Part shown: positions 1 through 7,129 of the stretch, one piece after another
Position numbering within the stretch: position 1 is the stretch's first letter
Layout of the letters: each line of letters begins with the position of its first letter
DNA from: a virus
Virus record (IMG/VR): IMGVR_UViG_3300049203_000087
Span: 1-47,567 of that record
Strand: one strand, 5' to 3'
DNA: 47,567 nt
The notes under the pieces: model-generated
What the model saw: only the letters and a program-made list of their open reading frames with translations
What the model was told of the DNA's origin: nothing
The model's database searches: none
Translations under genes and position numbers: made by a program

Positions 1-127
1 ACGGCCGAGTTCGAGCCTACGATGGCCTCGCGCAGATCGTTCGCTTCCGCCCAGACCGAGGCCACGTCGTTGAAGCTCGGAACATGGTAGATCAACGCGC
101 TATAGTCGGCGAGACGCGCCTTAACCC
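1..127. repeat. Left copy of 127-bp terminal direct repeat
   Basis: Bases 1-127 are identical to 47441-47567. The length equals a k-mer size widely used by short-read assemblers, so this is most simply the overlap left when a circular contig is closed. The gene lying across it reads on in frame when the ends are joined, giving a circle of 47,440 bp. A real terminal repeat of a packaged genome is possible but less likely. Confidence 0.95.
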
Positions 128-587
128 GCCCGTCACGAGCCTTGACGGCCATCTGGTATGTGTCGAAAGCGTCTATCGCTGGCTGTTCCATCGCATAGAC
201 GTGTCGGCGACAGCCTCCTACGGATGGACGAAGTGGCGCGTTATCACCGTTGCGGTAACAGAACTGATCGACGTCCCAATTGCCACGAGATATGTTGATG
301 CACTCGTCGGCATGAGCGGCCTTGTATTTGAAAAGAACCTTCATATCCTTGACGGGATACTGCCGCTCAACCTCTGCCCGGATGGCCTCCGCTGCGACGT
401 GGTAGGCATTGTCCAATTCGGAACTATCCTCCGTCGCTTCGATGATCTTCTTCGCATGACGGAACAGGGCGTCACGATCGCCTTGGCTCAGGCGCTTATT
501 CTTCAGCTTTGGCTGGGCAGTGTCGCTCATTTTCTTTCCTTTCTCATGGCGCGGGTTGGTGCGCTCGAACTCGGTTTGGGTGTTCAT
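1..587 (-). CDS. Hypothetical protein, part of a gene crossing the circle joint
   Basis: This is the 5' part of a minus-strand gene whose 3' end lies at 47374 once the terminal repeat is collapsed. The whole gene would be 654 nt, 217 residues, soluble and charged, with no family I recognise. The ATG at 587 overlaps the stop of the preceding gene by 4 nt, the habit of this operon. A second in-frame ATG at 530 follows a clear AAAGGA ribosome site and would give 198 residues, so the true start is uncertain. The extra leader holds a Thr-Asn-Pro-Arg-His motif also present near the N-terminus of the next gene in the operon (47184-47372). Confidence 0.75.
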   Translation of the reverse strand, partial: MNTQTEFERTNPRHEKGKKMSDTAQPKLKNKRLSQGDRDALFRHAKKIIEATEDSSELDNAYHVAAEAIRAEVERQYPVKDMKVLFKYKAAHADECINISRGNWDVDQFCYRNGDNAPLRPSVGGCRRHVYAMEQPAIDAFDTYQMAVKARDGRVKARLADYSALIYHVPSFNDVASVWAEANDLREAIVGSNSA

Positions 588-892
588 GGCTGCACCACGC
601 GGTAGGCGATGATGTCGTCGTCAGCTTCGTCGTGCCACCATGCCAACCGTCCGGCTGGCGCGAACGTAATTCTTTCGCCCTTGCTTTCGTCCTCCGGGCC
701 TCGATAAAGAGGCTCAATCGGCGTCGCTGGGTCAACCGGGCACTTTCCTCCGCCCCATTCGATCCATTCTTCGGCCATCTTATCTTCCTCGATCCATTTG
801 CGGATGATCTCGCTGTTCGACTCCAGCCAGCGAGTGGCGGGGCCTTTGCTTTCGAGAAGCCTGTCGATTGCTGTTGTGAGGGGGGTGGTCAT
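584..892 (-). CDS. Hypothetical protein, small leftward-operon gene
   Basis: The product is 102 aa with the start at 892 chosen because its ATG overlaps the upstream stop by 4 nt. It is acidic and rich in Trp and Glu, with a C-terminal part resembling small phage proteins that contain a conserved TFAPAGRLAWWHDE-like stretch. There are no membrane segments, Cys motifs or catalytic signatures. It lies fourth in the leftward operon counted from the promoter and is translationally coupled on both sides. Function is unknown. Confidence 0.7.
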   Translation of the reverse strand: MTTPLTTAIDRLLESKGPATRWLESNSEIIRKWIEEDKMAEEWIEWGGGKCPVDPATPIEPLYRGPEDESKGERITFAPAGRLAWWHDEADDDIIAYRVVQP

Positions 893-1311
893 GCTGCACC
901 TCCGGCCTTGGCGATGGCGGCGTCCGCATTCGCTAGGGGTAGGCCGATCCATTCTTCAAAGCGGCCGCCAAGGGTCAGTTCAGACCACGGGGCGGGATCT
1001 CCATTGCGGTGAAGGCCATAAACGCCTTCGCTGTCGTTGATCAGATCAGTGATCGCGCCCTGAAGAGACTGTATCGCATCGATCAGCGCCCGGTTGCTTT
1101 CGCGAGCAATCGCGGCCTCGCGTTCAGCCGCGCTGATGCGGCTCGCAATATTGAACGCCAGATTATCCTTGAGATAATCCTGCGTCGCCTCAAGCAAGCC
1201 TGAATAGACTTCATCTACAGCCTTCTTGAGCAGTGGCTGGACAGCCTTCTCGATTGCGCCTGTGACATCGTCTGCCACATCTTCCCACGCCTGATTTAAG
1301 ATCGCGCTCAT
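889..1311 (-). CDS. Hypothetical helical protein of the leftward operon
   Basis: The product is 140 aa. The N-terminal 90 residues look almost wholly alpha-helical, alternating hydrophobic and charged residues, with an AEREAAIARESNRALIDAIQSL-type stretch likely to form a coiled coil. The C-terminal part is Trp- and Gly-containing. Start and stop overlap the neighbouring genes by 4 nt, so it is cotranscribed. I recognise no family; a role in early host takeover would be only a guess from position. Confidence 0.72.
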   Translation of the reverse strand: MSAILNQAWEDVADDVTGAIEKAVQPLLKKAVDEVYSGLLEATQDYLKDNLAFNIASRISAAEREAAIARESNRALIDAIQSLQGAITDLINDSEGVYGLHRNGDPAPWSELTLGGRFEEWIGLPLANADAAIAKAGGAA

Positions 1312-1622
1312 GCCGCCTCCCTCCGCGAACCGGCCACAATGCCCGCAACCTGCGCACCGAGCGTCCGGATGAGATCGACGTGGGGCGCGTTCATCGCAGG
1401 GTCCATGTCGGGGAGCCCGTATGTCTCGCGGTAGATGCGATCGCGTTCAGCAGCGCGGCGGCGGTTCTCTTCAGCCAGGGCGCGGCCTTCACCGGCGCGA
1501 TATTCGTCCTGCCGTTTGAGCTGCGCAGCGAGCTGGTCCGCGATCTTGATCATCCGCTCGCGCTCTTTGCGGAGGCGGGCGCGCTGGCTTTCGAGAAGCG
1601 CTTTGGTCTGGAGGTGGTCCAC
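1308..1622 (-). CDS. Hypothetical coiled-coil protein, first gene of leftward operon
   Basis: The product is 104 aa. Residues about 8-65 are extremely rich in Arg, Glu, Lys and Ala in a heptad-like pattern, so a long coiled coil is likely. The C-terminal third is neutral. It is the promoter-proximal gene, starting 37 nt downstream of the -10 box at 1659-1664, and is followed by a 4-nt overlapping gene. No family is recognised. Confidence 0.72.
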   Translation of the reverse strand: MDHLQTKALLESQRARLRKERERMIKIADQLAAQLKRQDEYRAGEGRALAEENRRRAAERDRIYRETYGLPDMDPAMNAPHVDLIRTLGAQVAGIVAGSRREAA

Positions 1623-1658
1623 TGTCTCTTCCTCATCAGCGGTGGGCTGGTGAGGGGG

Positions 1659-1686
1659 ATAATAAACGTAGCGTGTAGAATGTCAA
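1659..1686 (-). promoter_or_regulatory. Sigma70-like promoter of the leftward operon
   Basis: On the minus strand a perfect TTGACA (1686-1681) is followed after 16 nt by TATTAT (1664-1659). It points at the ATG of the coiled-coil gene at 1622 and is the only strong promoter seen upstream of the operon that runs leftward across the joint. The -35 box lies inside the dyad at 1670-1692. Confidence 0.72.
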
Positions 1687-1692
1687 CACGCT
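1670..1692. promoter_or_regulatory. Palindromic operator over the leftward promoter
   Basis: The site is AGCGTGT, nine bases, ACACGCT: two perfect 7-bp inverted arms. The dyad covers the -35 box and part of the spacer, so a bound dimer would block RNA polymerase. The binder is not shown by the sequence; the nearby XRE repressor (2584-2994) or Cro-like protein are the natural candidates. Confidence 0.55.
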
Positions 1693-1758
1693 TTGTTGAT
1701 GAAAAATCCGCGCCACTTCGTTATTGCGTTGCGGCATGTTGCGGGTCAGAAACGGCCC

Positions 1759-2406
1759 ATGTCTTTGTCCGATAATTTTCGCGCCCGCCGCGATGTCGCC
1801 CTTCGGGATCTGATCGTCAGATCGAGGCGTGCTGGCGGGGTTTCGATCCTCGATGTCGGAGGGCGGGTGGCCTATTGGGAGCGGGTCGGCATCGACTTCC
1901 TGCGTGAGCAAAATGCGCGCGTCACGCTGCTGAACCTATCGGCCAATGAGATCGGGTCCGACGATCGCGGCATCTTCGACATGCGTATCGGCGACGCGAC
2001 CGCGCTGGACATGGCCGATCACAGTTTCGACCTGGTGCACTCAAATTCCGTGATCGAGCATGTCGGCGGGTGGCAGGCGATGCGCGCCTTCGCGAGAGAG
2101 ACCCGCCGCGTCGGTATCAACTATTATGTGCAGACACCTTACTTCTGGTGCCCGATCGATCCGCACTTCGCGCGCTTCCCGATGATCCACTGGCTCCCGG
2201 CACCGCTGCGCCTGCGAGCCTTCGAGATGTTCCCGATCGCCCATCGCGGCAAAGCCGTGGATATGGACGACGCGCAAGACATTCTGGCTGATGCGTGGCT
2301 GATGGATCGGCGTCAGTTCGTCGAGCTTTTTAGCGACGCGCACATCTCATTCGAGCGGCTGCTCGGCCTGCCTAAGTCTTTGATTGCGGTACGGTGCGCT
2401 AATTAG
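1759..2406 (+). CDS. Class I SAM-dependent methyltransferase
   Basis: The product is 215 aa from the chosen start and resembles small class I methyltransferases of the type-11 group. Motif I is an ILDVGGR-like glycine loop near residue 32, the acidic strand-4 region is FDLVHSNSVIEHVG, and the tail has a PIDPHFARFPMIHWLP stretch typical of alphaproteobacterial homologues near polysaccharide genes. The substrate cannot be read from the sequence; a sugar, lipid or small molecule is more likely than DNA, since no DNA-methylase catalytic motif (DPPY or PCQ) is present. It diverges from the leftward operon and stands alone, so it looks like a moron. Starts at 1693 or 1699 are also open, none with a good ribosome site. 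Confidence 0.8.
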   Translation: MSLSDNFRARRDVALRDLIVRSRRAGGVSILDVGGRVAYWERVGIDFLREQNARVTLLNLSANEIGSDDRGIFDMRIGDATALDMADHSFDLVHSNSVIEHVGGWQAMRAFARETRRVGINYYVQTPYFWCPIDPHFARFPMIHWLPAPLRLRAFEMFPIAHRGKAVDMDDAQDILADAWLMDRRQFVELFSDAHISFERLLGLPKSLIAVRCAN

Positions 2407-2527
2407 CCCTAACTGTTGATTCACCGCAAATATATTTTTTCGCTACTGGCGCGGCGCTTGCCGATGTGTCTAACCTAACGCCGTGGCCAGCACTCGGGGG
2501 AGGGCTTTCCTACAGTCGTCAAATATG

Positions 2528-2542
2528 GAACAAAAGCGGAAT
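2528..2542. promoter_or_regulatory. Possible LexA (SOS) box
   Basis: The sequence GAAC-N7-GAAT differs at one base from the alphaproteobacterial LexA consensus GAAC-N7-GAAC, with an A-rich spacer start as is usual. It lies in the 177-bp gap between the methyltransferase and the 3' end of the repressor gene. It is not at either normal immunity promoter, so a single near match could be chance. Confidence 0.35.
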
Positions 2543-2583
2543 ATAGCGGGACGGGGTAGTCGGAATGGACATCGACGATATCA

Positions 2584-2994
2584 TCAGCTTGGCTTTGGCG
2601 CGCGTCGAGACTGCCATGCAGCTTGGGCCGCCATGCGAGCCTTTAGAAGCGGGTCGCCTTCGTCGGTCAATGCTCGCTGAATCGCGACGGCTTCGCGCGC
2701 TGTTGCAGCAATCGTCTGAGCAGTCGCGGCCTGCATCCCTTCCAGCTCAAGAAGGCGCACCAGGATCGGCTCGAATTCGGGCGGCGCTTCACTGAGGCCA
2801 AGCAGCCAGTCGGACGACGTGCCCAGCGCCCTCGCCAGCCTGCAAAGCTCGCTCACCCCCATCTCCCGTGTGCCGTTGATATAATTGCTCAACGCCTGCT
2901 CGGTCATGCCAGCGCGCTTCGCGGCCTCCCCCTGCGTAATATTCAACTGCTTTTTTATGCGCAGCTTTAGCCGCGCCCCCAGTTCTCTTAGCAT
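2584..2994 (-). CDS. XRE-family repressor (CI-like)
   Basis: The product is 136 aa. Residues about 10-70 form a lambda-repressor-type HTH: a QGEAAKRAGMTEQALSNYINGTREM stretch in which recognition and capping helices are clear. It then continues ALGTSSDWLLGLSE, typical of XRE regulators. There is no LexA-type autocleavage domain, only a short helical tail, so repressor release may not be by RecA-stimulated self-cleavage. The start at 2994 was chosen for its AAGGA box 5 nt upstream; the in-frame ATG at 3054 lacks one. It is transcribed away from the Cro-like gene at 3079, the usual immunity layout, and probably controls the rightward and perhaps leftward promoters. Confidence 0.82.
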   Translation of the reverse strand: MLRELGARLKLRIKKQLNITQGEAAKRAGMTEQALSNYINGTREMGVSELCRLARALGTSSDWLLGLSEAPPEFEPILVRLLELEGMQAATAQTIAATAREAVAIQRALTDEGDPLLKARMAAQAAWQSRRAPKPS

Positions 2995-3078
2995 GGCGTC
3001 CTTCAAGCAGGCTTCATCGTGGATTGAAATCAACGATTGCGGCTTGTCAGGCATCAACGCACCGTGTAAAAAGGAGGA
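2995..3078. promoter_or_regulatory. Divergent immunity control region
   Basis: These 84 bp separate the repressor and Cro-like starts and must hold both promoters and the operators. A short dyad TTGAAATCAA sits near 3034-3043. The Cro-like gene has a strong AAGGAGG ribosome site at its end. I could not identify a convincing -35/-10 pair in either direction. Confidence 0.5.
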
Positions 3079-3294
3079 ATGAAAGAGCGACACCCCCATA
3101 GCACGTTTATCAACGACATTGGCCCGGCTATTTTGGTCAGCCGTTTGAGCCTCACTCCACAGGCGCTTCATAACTGGCGCATTCGCGGCATTCCGCGCGA
3201 TCTCAGGGTCGCCGTGGCGAAGGTCGCCGCCGAGCAGGGTGTAATCCCTCCGGGCGATTTCTTCGATCTGCCCAACCGGAAATTCGCAGCATGA
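3079..3294 (+). CDS. Cro/YdaS-like HTH regulator
   Basis: The product is 71 aa. It contains a compact HTH resembling Cro/YdaS or carph-isopro domains: INDIGPAILVSRLSLTPQALHNWRIRGIP, in which the second helix pair and the following basic patch fit a DNA reader. The ATG follows AAGGAGG by 2-3 nt. It is the first gene of the rightward early operon, overlapping the next small gene by 4 nt, and it faces the repressor. It probably represses repressor synthesis during lytic growth. Confidence 0.75.
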   Translation: MKERHPHSTFINDIGPAILVSRLSLTPQALHNWRIRGIPRDLRVAVAKVAAEQGVIPPGDFFDLPNRKFAA

Positions 3295-3404
3295 GGCCCC
3301 GCGAGAGCCGAGGCGTCCCCGCCGCCGTGTGGTTCACGTGGGCCGTGCTCATCAGCCGCCACTTGCACCACCCGCCCTACCAGCTTCCCGCCAACGATTT
3401 CTGA
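3291..3404 (+). CDS. Small 37-aa hypothetical protein
   Basis: This short reading frame starts at an ATGA overlap with the Cro-like stop and ends 12 nt before the next gene. The peptide is basic at the N-terminus with a VWFTWAVLISRHLHH hydrophobic middle, perhaps membrane-associated. The tight coupling supports translation, but there is no family evidence. Confidence 0.5.
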   Translation: MRPRESRGVPAAVWFTWAVLISRHLHHPPYQLPANDF

Positions 3405-3416
3405 GGGAGTAGCCCG

Positions 3417-3689
3417 ATGAACATCCCGGATTTCACAACAGTGCAATGGATCGGCATCGGCTTCGCTGCTTGGTGCATTGCCTCCCCCTTTCTCGGCGTC
3501 CTGATCGGCAAGTGGCTCGCCCGCTGCGCCGCCCGCCACCCTCTCCATGATCTGTCTGACAAGCAGGCCGATTTCGCGAGCGTCCCGACCCTCACCGTTA
3601 CCGAAGGATTCGGTGGGGCGATTGAGGTCGACGCCGACGAGGCTCTGATTCAACGGGCAGTTGCTGCTTATCATGGGGTGAAACTGTAA
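3417..3689 (+). CDS. Small membrane protein
   Basis: The product is 90 aa. Residues about 10-32 form one transmembrane segment (WIGIGFAAWCIASPFLGVLI), followed by a basic KWLARCAARH stop-transfer and a soluble C-terminal part. A GAGGGAG ribosome site lies just upstream. It sits second or third in the early operon after the Cro-like gene. Function is unknown; small early membrane proteins of phages often act in exclusion, but nothing here shows that. Confidence 0.65.
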   Translation: MNIPDFTTVQWIGIGFAAWCIASPFLGVLIGKWLARCAARHPLHDLSDKQADFASVPTLTVTEGFGGAIEVDADEALIQRAVAAYHGVKL

Positions 3690-4153
3690 TGGTGCAGCGC
3701 AGCGCCGTCCTCCCGCCCGTCGCTCCGCTTACGGAACAGGACGCCCGTCACCTTTTAGCCGCTGGCTTGCTCAAGCCGGTCCATGAGCAGGGGCCAACGC
3801 GGGTAGGTCTAACGATCGGCTGCAACGAGAAAACCGTGCGCAGCGCCCGCGACGAGCAGACCACGTTGCGCCTCGATCTGGCGTTCAACACCCTTCTTGC
3901 GGACCCAGCCTCGATCGACGCCTTGCTGGCGCATTATGGCTATCAGCTCAGCCGCCGCCATGCCGATGCCGCGAACGACCTTCTGACCGCAGCGGGTGTG
4001 ATTGGAGCGATGGGGGAACTTGTCGCCCGCCTCGCTGATGGCAAGCGCTGCCGCAACGACACGCTCGCCATTGCGGCCCTGCTGCGCCCTCACATGCCCG
4101 CCATTCACGCGATCATGCGGGAAGCTGATGAGATTGTGGGAGCGGTTGCGTGA
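3689..4153 (+). CDS. Hypothetical early protein, possible DNA-binding regulator
   Basis: The product is 154 aa, mostly helical. Residues about 25-55 (VGLTIGCNEKTVRSARDEQTTLRLDLA) look like a helix-turn-helix followed by a helix, which would suit a CII-type or Rha-type regulator, but I cannot assign a family. It overlaps the upstream stop by 1 nt and the following basic peptide by 4 nt, so it is part of the early operon. Confidence 0.65.
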   Translation: MVQRSAVLPPVAPLTEQDARHLLAAGLLKPVHEQGPTRVGLTIGCNEKTVRSARDEQTTLRLDLAFNTLLADPASIDALLAHYGYQLSRRHADAANDLLTAAGVIGAMGELVARLADGKRCRNDTLAIAALLRPHMPAIHAIMREADEIVGAVA

Positions 4154-4272
4154 TCAAGAGATGGCTCGCCCGTCGTCGCCTTGCTCGCATGGTAGCCGAG
4201 CGCGCCAACTCATTCGAAATCCGGAACTACCGGAAGAACCGCGAAGCTCAATTGAAGCGTCGCAAAAAGTAA
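4150..4272 (+). CDS. Small 40-aa very basic peptide
   Basis: A GTG start overlaps the upstream stop (GTGA). The peptide is about 40 percent Arg plus Lys, with a RRRLARMVAERANSFEIRNYR core, and runs to a TAA directly before a GC-rich hairpin. Such short basic peptides recur in alphaproteobacterial phages at this position. Nucleic-acid binding is plausible but unproven. Confidence 0.5.
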   Translation: MIKRWLARRRLARMVAERANSFEIRNYRKNREAQLKRRKK

Positions 4273-4301
4273 AGCCCGCCGGGGGCTGATCCCGACGGGC
4301 T
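4273..4301 (+). terminator. GC-rich hairpin, possible attenuator
   Basis: An inverted repeat AGCCCG-C-CGGG / CCCG-A-CGGGCT forms a stem of 10 pairs with one mismatch and a 7-8 nt loop. No run of T follows, so it is not a standard intrinsic terminator. It might be an antitermination-sensitive or Rho-linked pause between the regulatory and recombination genes. Confidence 0.4.
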
Positions 4302-4328
4302 GGTACGCATACACTGACGGAGGTATTT

Positions 4329-4616
4329 ATGACCAACGACGAGCTAATTGGCAAGGCCGCTCCTTTCATCAAGGCGCTGGCCGAAAGCCTGGGGATGACA
4401 ATATCTGTCGGGTATCGCCTCCCTGACGAGTTCATCCAGCGTCCGCTCTATACCGCGCATGTCGGCACTTCGGTTGACGGCTATGGCTTTGCGGAGACTC
4501 CGTTCGCGGCACTGACCGAGGCGCTGGCCAACTTCGAGCGCGCCGAAGCCGAGCGTAAGCTGAAGGCTGACATAGCGGCCGAGTTTGAGGCGCGTCTTGC
4601 GCTGAAGGCGGCTTGA
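4329..4616 (+). CDS. Hypothetical early protein
   Basis: The product is 95 aa with an ACGGAGG ribosome site 5-6 nt upstream. The C-terminal third (LANFERAEAERKLKADIAAEFEARLALKAA) is a strongly helical, coiled-coil-like segment. The middle holds Gly- and Tyr-rich strands. It opens the recombination block and ends 1 nt before the next start. No family is recognised. Confidence 0.65.
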   Translation: MTNDELIGKAAPFIKALAESLGMTISVGYRLPDEFIQRPLYTAHVGTSVDGYGFAETPFAALTEALANFERAEAERKLKADIAAEFEARLALKAA

Positions 4617-4617
4617 G

Positions 4618-5364
4618 ATGGCAACGCAACTCGCGCCCGCGCCGATCGGGCATAATCAGCCGCCCGAGCCTTCACCGTACGAAGCGCTCAAGATCCATAT
4701 CGACGATCTGTTCGAGACCGCGCAAGGCTTCCTAGACGGCGAGCCTATTGCCAATGAAGAGCAGGCCAATGCGGTTTCCAAAATCCTTGATGATGCACGG
4801 AAAGCTCGCGCCGCGGCCGAGGCGCAACGCAAGATCGACGCCAAGCCGTGGGATGACGGTAAGGCCGCTGTTCAAGCTCTCTGGACTCCGCTCACAGACG
4901 AGAAAAAGGGTCGGTGTGCCATTATCGCCAAAACTTGCAAGAAGGCTCTCGCCCCCTGGCTGAAGAAGGTGGATGACGAACAGCGGGCCATAGCTGAAGC
5001 CGCCCGGAAAGAGGCGGATCGGATCGCGGAAGAGGCCCGTGCTGCACGCATGGCCGCCGAGCAAACCGACCTTGCTGCACGCGAGTCCGCCGAGGCTATC
5101 ACGAAGCAGGCCGAGGAAGCCGCTAAGCTGGCGCACAGGGCCGAGAATACGCGCGCACAGGCCAAGGGCGGCGCTCGCGCTGTCTCGCTCCGCTCCGTCT
5201 GGCACGCTACGGTCAACGACTACGGCAAGCTGCTCGCCCATTACAAGATGAGCCATCCCGAGCGGATCAAGGCTTGGCTGGATGCCGAGGCGGAGCGCGA
5301 CGTTCACGCGGGCGTTCGTTCGCTCGCTGGCGTCACCATCACGGAAGAGAGGGTGGCACAATGA
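4618..5364 (+). CDS. Coiled-coil recombination-module protein
   Basis: The product is 248 aa. Residues about 115-190 are an Ala/Glu/Arg-rich coiled coil. The N-terminus carries an IGHNQPP motif common in alphaproteobacterial phage proteins located next to Rad52- or RecT-type annealases. The C-terminal segment (VSLRSVWHATVNDYGKLLAHY) is globular and looks conserved. Its place directly before the annealase, with a 4-nt overlap, suggests an accessory role in recombination or protection of DNA ends, similar in layout to Gam-like or Gp157-like proteins, without clear homology that I can see. Confidence 0.7.
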   Translation: MATQLAPAPIGHNQPPEPSPYEALKIHIDDLFETAQGFLDGEPIANEEQANAVSKILDDARKARAAAEAQRKIDAKPWDDGKAAVQALWTPLTDEKKGRCAIIAKTCKKALAPWLKKVDDEQRAIAEAARKEADRIAEEARAARMAAEQTDLAARESAEAITKQAEEAAKLAHRAENTRAQAKGGARAVSLRSVWHATVNDYGKLLAHYKMSHPERIKAWLDAEAERDVHAGVRSLAGVTITEERVAQ

Positions 5365-5981
5365 ACTTCTCCAGCGAACAGGTGAAAGCCCTGTCAGCGC
5401 CGCTTGATCGCAGCCATGTTGCCCAACGTTCGCAGGGTGGTGGGCAGGTCAGCTATATCGAGGCTTGGCACGCCATCGCCGAAGCTAATCGCATCTTCGG
5501 TTTTGATGGCTGGAATCGGGAAACGATCGACCTCCGCCAGATTGGCGAGCCGCGCGAAGTCAACGGCAAGATCCGCGTGGATTATTCTGCGCGCGTTCGC
5601 ATCACCGTTGGCGGCGTTACGCGCGACGGCTGCGGCTTCGGGCAGGGCATCGATAAGGACGTAGGGCAGGCGCACGAAAGCGCCCTGAAAGAAGCCGAGA
5701 CGGACGCGATGAAACGCGCCTTGATGACCTTCGGCAATCCCTTCGGCTTGGCTCTGTACGACAAGACGCAGGCCAATGTTGCCGACACTCCGCCAGTCAT
5801 CGCCACCATCACGGACGATCAGCGGGACATCATCGCCGCGCTCGCTCAGGCATCGGGAATGACGCTCCAGCGCATCTGCGAGGGCTACGAGATCGCATCG
5901 CTGAAAGAGCTTCCGGCCACCAAATTCGCCGCGCTCAAAAGGCGGCTTGAACAAGTCATTCAGGACAAGGAAGCAGCATAG
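5361..5981 (+). CDS. Rad52/22-family single-strand annealing protein
   Basis: The product is 206 aa. The N-terminal 130 residues match the Rad52/Rad22 fold: SYIEAWHAIAEANRIFGFDGWNRE, then a beta-rich RVDYSARVRITVGGVTRDGCGFG, then the ESALKEAETDAMKRALMTFGNPFG signature. The family forms rings that anneal complementary single strands during phage recombination. The C-terminal 60 residues are variable. The ATG at 5361 overlaps the upstream stop by 4 nt; SSB follows immediately, the usual functional partner. Confidence 0.93.
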   Translation: MNFSSEQVKALSAPLDRSHVAQRSQGGGQVSYIEAWHAIAEANRIFGFDGWNRETIDLRQIGEPREVNGKIRVDYSARVRITVGGVTRDGCGFGQGIDKDVGQAHESALKEAETDAMKRALMTFGNPFGLALYDKTQANVADTPPVIATITDDQRDIIAALAQASGMTLQRICEGYEIASLKELPATKFAALKRRLEQVIQDKEAA

Positions 5982-6349
5982 TGCAAAGCATTTTCATATC
6001 GGGAAACCTGGGTAAAGACGCAGAATTGCGGCAGACGCAGGGCGGGGATGACGTTTGCTCATTCTCCGTTGGCGTGAAGCAGGGGTACGGGGACAAAGCC
6101 TCCACGAACTGGTTCCGCTGCAATGTCTGGGGCAAGCGCGGTCGCACCCTCCATCAGTACCTCCGCAAGGGTGTGAAGGTCGTCGTTTCTGGCGAGCTTT
6201 CGATTGGCGAATATCAGGGCAAGCCTCAATTCGACGTGCGGGCGAACGAGGTGGAGTTCATGTCCCGCGCCGAAGGTGGGCAGCAGCCTGCGTCCAGTAA
6301 CGGCGGCTCCGCATACGGCTCCGATCTAGATGATGACGTGCCGTTCTGA
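5981..6349 (+). CDS. ssb: Single-stranded DNA-binding protein
   Basis: The product is 122 aa from a GTG start. An OB fold is visible: FISGNLGKDAEL, the conserved NWFRCNVWGKRG core, and a KGVKVVVSGELSIGEYQGKPQFDV strand. The linker is short and Gly/Ser-rich, and the C-terminus is the acidic tip DLDDDVPF that recruits partner proteins. It is shorter than the cellular E. coli protein (178 aa), as usual for phages. It coats single strands during replication and cooperates with the adjacent annealase. Confidence 0.96.
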   Translation: MQSIFISGNLGKDAELRQTQGGDDVCSFSVGVKQGYGDKASTNWFRCNVWGKRGRTLHQYLRKGVKVVVSGELSIGEYQGKPQFDVRANEVEFMSRAEGGQQPASSNGGSAYGSDLDDDVPF

Positions 6350-6732
6350 TGGCGCTCCCGTCCCGCATAAGCACGAAGCCCCGCCGGCAGAACTCACATC
6401 GTGCCGATGAGTGGAAGCGTGTGCCCAGCTTCCTGCAATGGCTGCGCGGGCGGGAATGCTTCATCAGCCTGCAAGACAAGAGCCATGAATGCTCGGGCAA
6501 GGTCCGCGCCTGCCACTTCGATCCTTGGGGCGACAAGGGTATGGCGACCAAGGTGAGCGATCAGGCGTCAATGCCGATGTGTGACGGTGCCCATGCTGAG
6601 CAAACCGACATTCTCGGATGGCCGAAGTTCCAGCGGAAATACGCGTTCGACGGTCGTGATGTTGTCACGGCCTATTGGCTCGAATGGCTCAAGACCCCGA
6701 TGGGCAAGAAATGGGAGGCCAAGCATGGCTAA
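6349..6732 (+). CDS. Zinc/HNH-like putative nuclease (DUF968-like)
   Basis: The product is 127 aa. It has a spaced Cys/His set: CSGKVRACHFDPWGDKGMATKVSDQASMPMCDGAH, with C, C-x-H, a GxKGMATKxSD loop, and MCxxxH. This resembles the DUF968/Ref-type beta-beta-alpha-metal nucleases that sit beside NinB in lambdoid phages. The following NinB gene supports a role in recombination or DNA processing. The assignment rests on motif spacing only. Confidence 0.6.
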   Translation: MALPSRISTKPRRQNSHRADEWKRVPSFLQWLRGRECFISLQDKSHECSGKVRACHFDPWGDKGMATKVSDQASMPMCDGAHAEQTDILGWPKFQRKYAFDGRDVVTAYWLEWLKTPMGKKWEAKHG

Positions 6733-7129
6733 GGGCTCCACTGTCCGCCTTGTCGGAAAATCGCAGCGCGAGTTTGCCAAGCGCCAGATCGACGCCGCCC
6801 CTGATGGCTACGTCGTGAAGGTTGGCGCGGAGACCCGACGCGATGCGCAGAACCGCAAGCTTTGGCCGATGCTCAAGGACGTGCAGGACCAAGTGCCTGG
6901 CTACGGTTCATTCTCCACGGAAGATATCAAGCTCCGCTTCCTGAACGCGCTCGGTGTCGAAATGCGATTTCTTCCCGAGTTAGAGGGGCAGGGCATGTTC
7001 CCGGTGGGGCTCCGGTCCTCGACTCTCACGGTCCAGCAATTCGCAGGGCTCATCGAGCTTATTTACGCATTTGGCGCTCGCCACAAAGTCCGGTGGAGCG
7101 ACCCCAAAGATGAGAGGGAGGCGGCATGA
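6725..7129 (+). CDS. ninB: NinB-family recombination protein
   Basis: The product is 134 aa, close to the usual NinB length. The typical order is seen: an N-terminal strand-helix segment, the RRDAQNRKLWPMLKDVQDQV helix, a SFSTEDIKLRFLNALG segment, and SSTLTVQQFAGLIELIYAFGARHKVRWSDP at the end. NinB (Orf) binds single strands and SSB and replaces RecFOR function in lambda Red recombination. The ATG at 6725 overlaps the upstream stop by 8 nt. Confidence 0.88.
   Translation: MAKGSTVRLVGKSQREFAKRQIDAAPDGYVVKVGAETRRDAQNRKLWPMLKDVQDQVPGYGSFSTEDIKLRFLNALGVEMRFLPELEGQGMFPVGLRSSTLTVQQFAGLIELIYAFGARHKVRWSDPKDEREAA

Noticed and set aside
1-127. True terminal direct repeats of a T7-like packaging strategy
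   Set aside because: The repeat lies inside a coding frame, is of a length typical for assemblers, and the HK97-type terminase suggests cos or headful packaging.
2565-2795. A 76-aa plus-strand frame overlapping the repressor
   Set aside because: The first 30 residues look protein-like, but it lacks a ribosome site and runs antisense to a clear HTH gene. It is kept only as part of the SOS-antisense idea.
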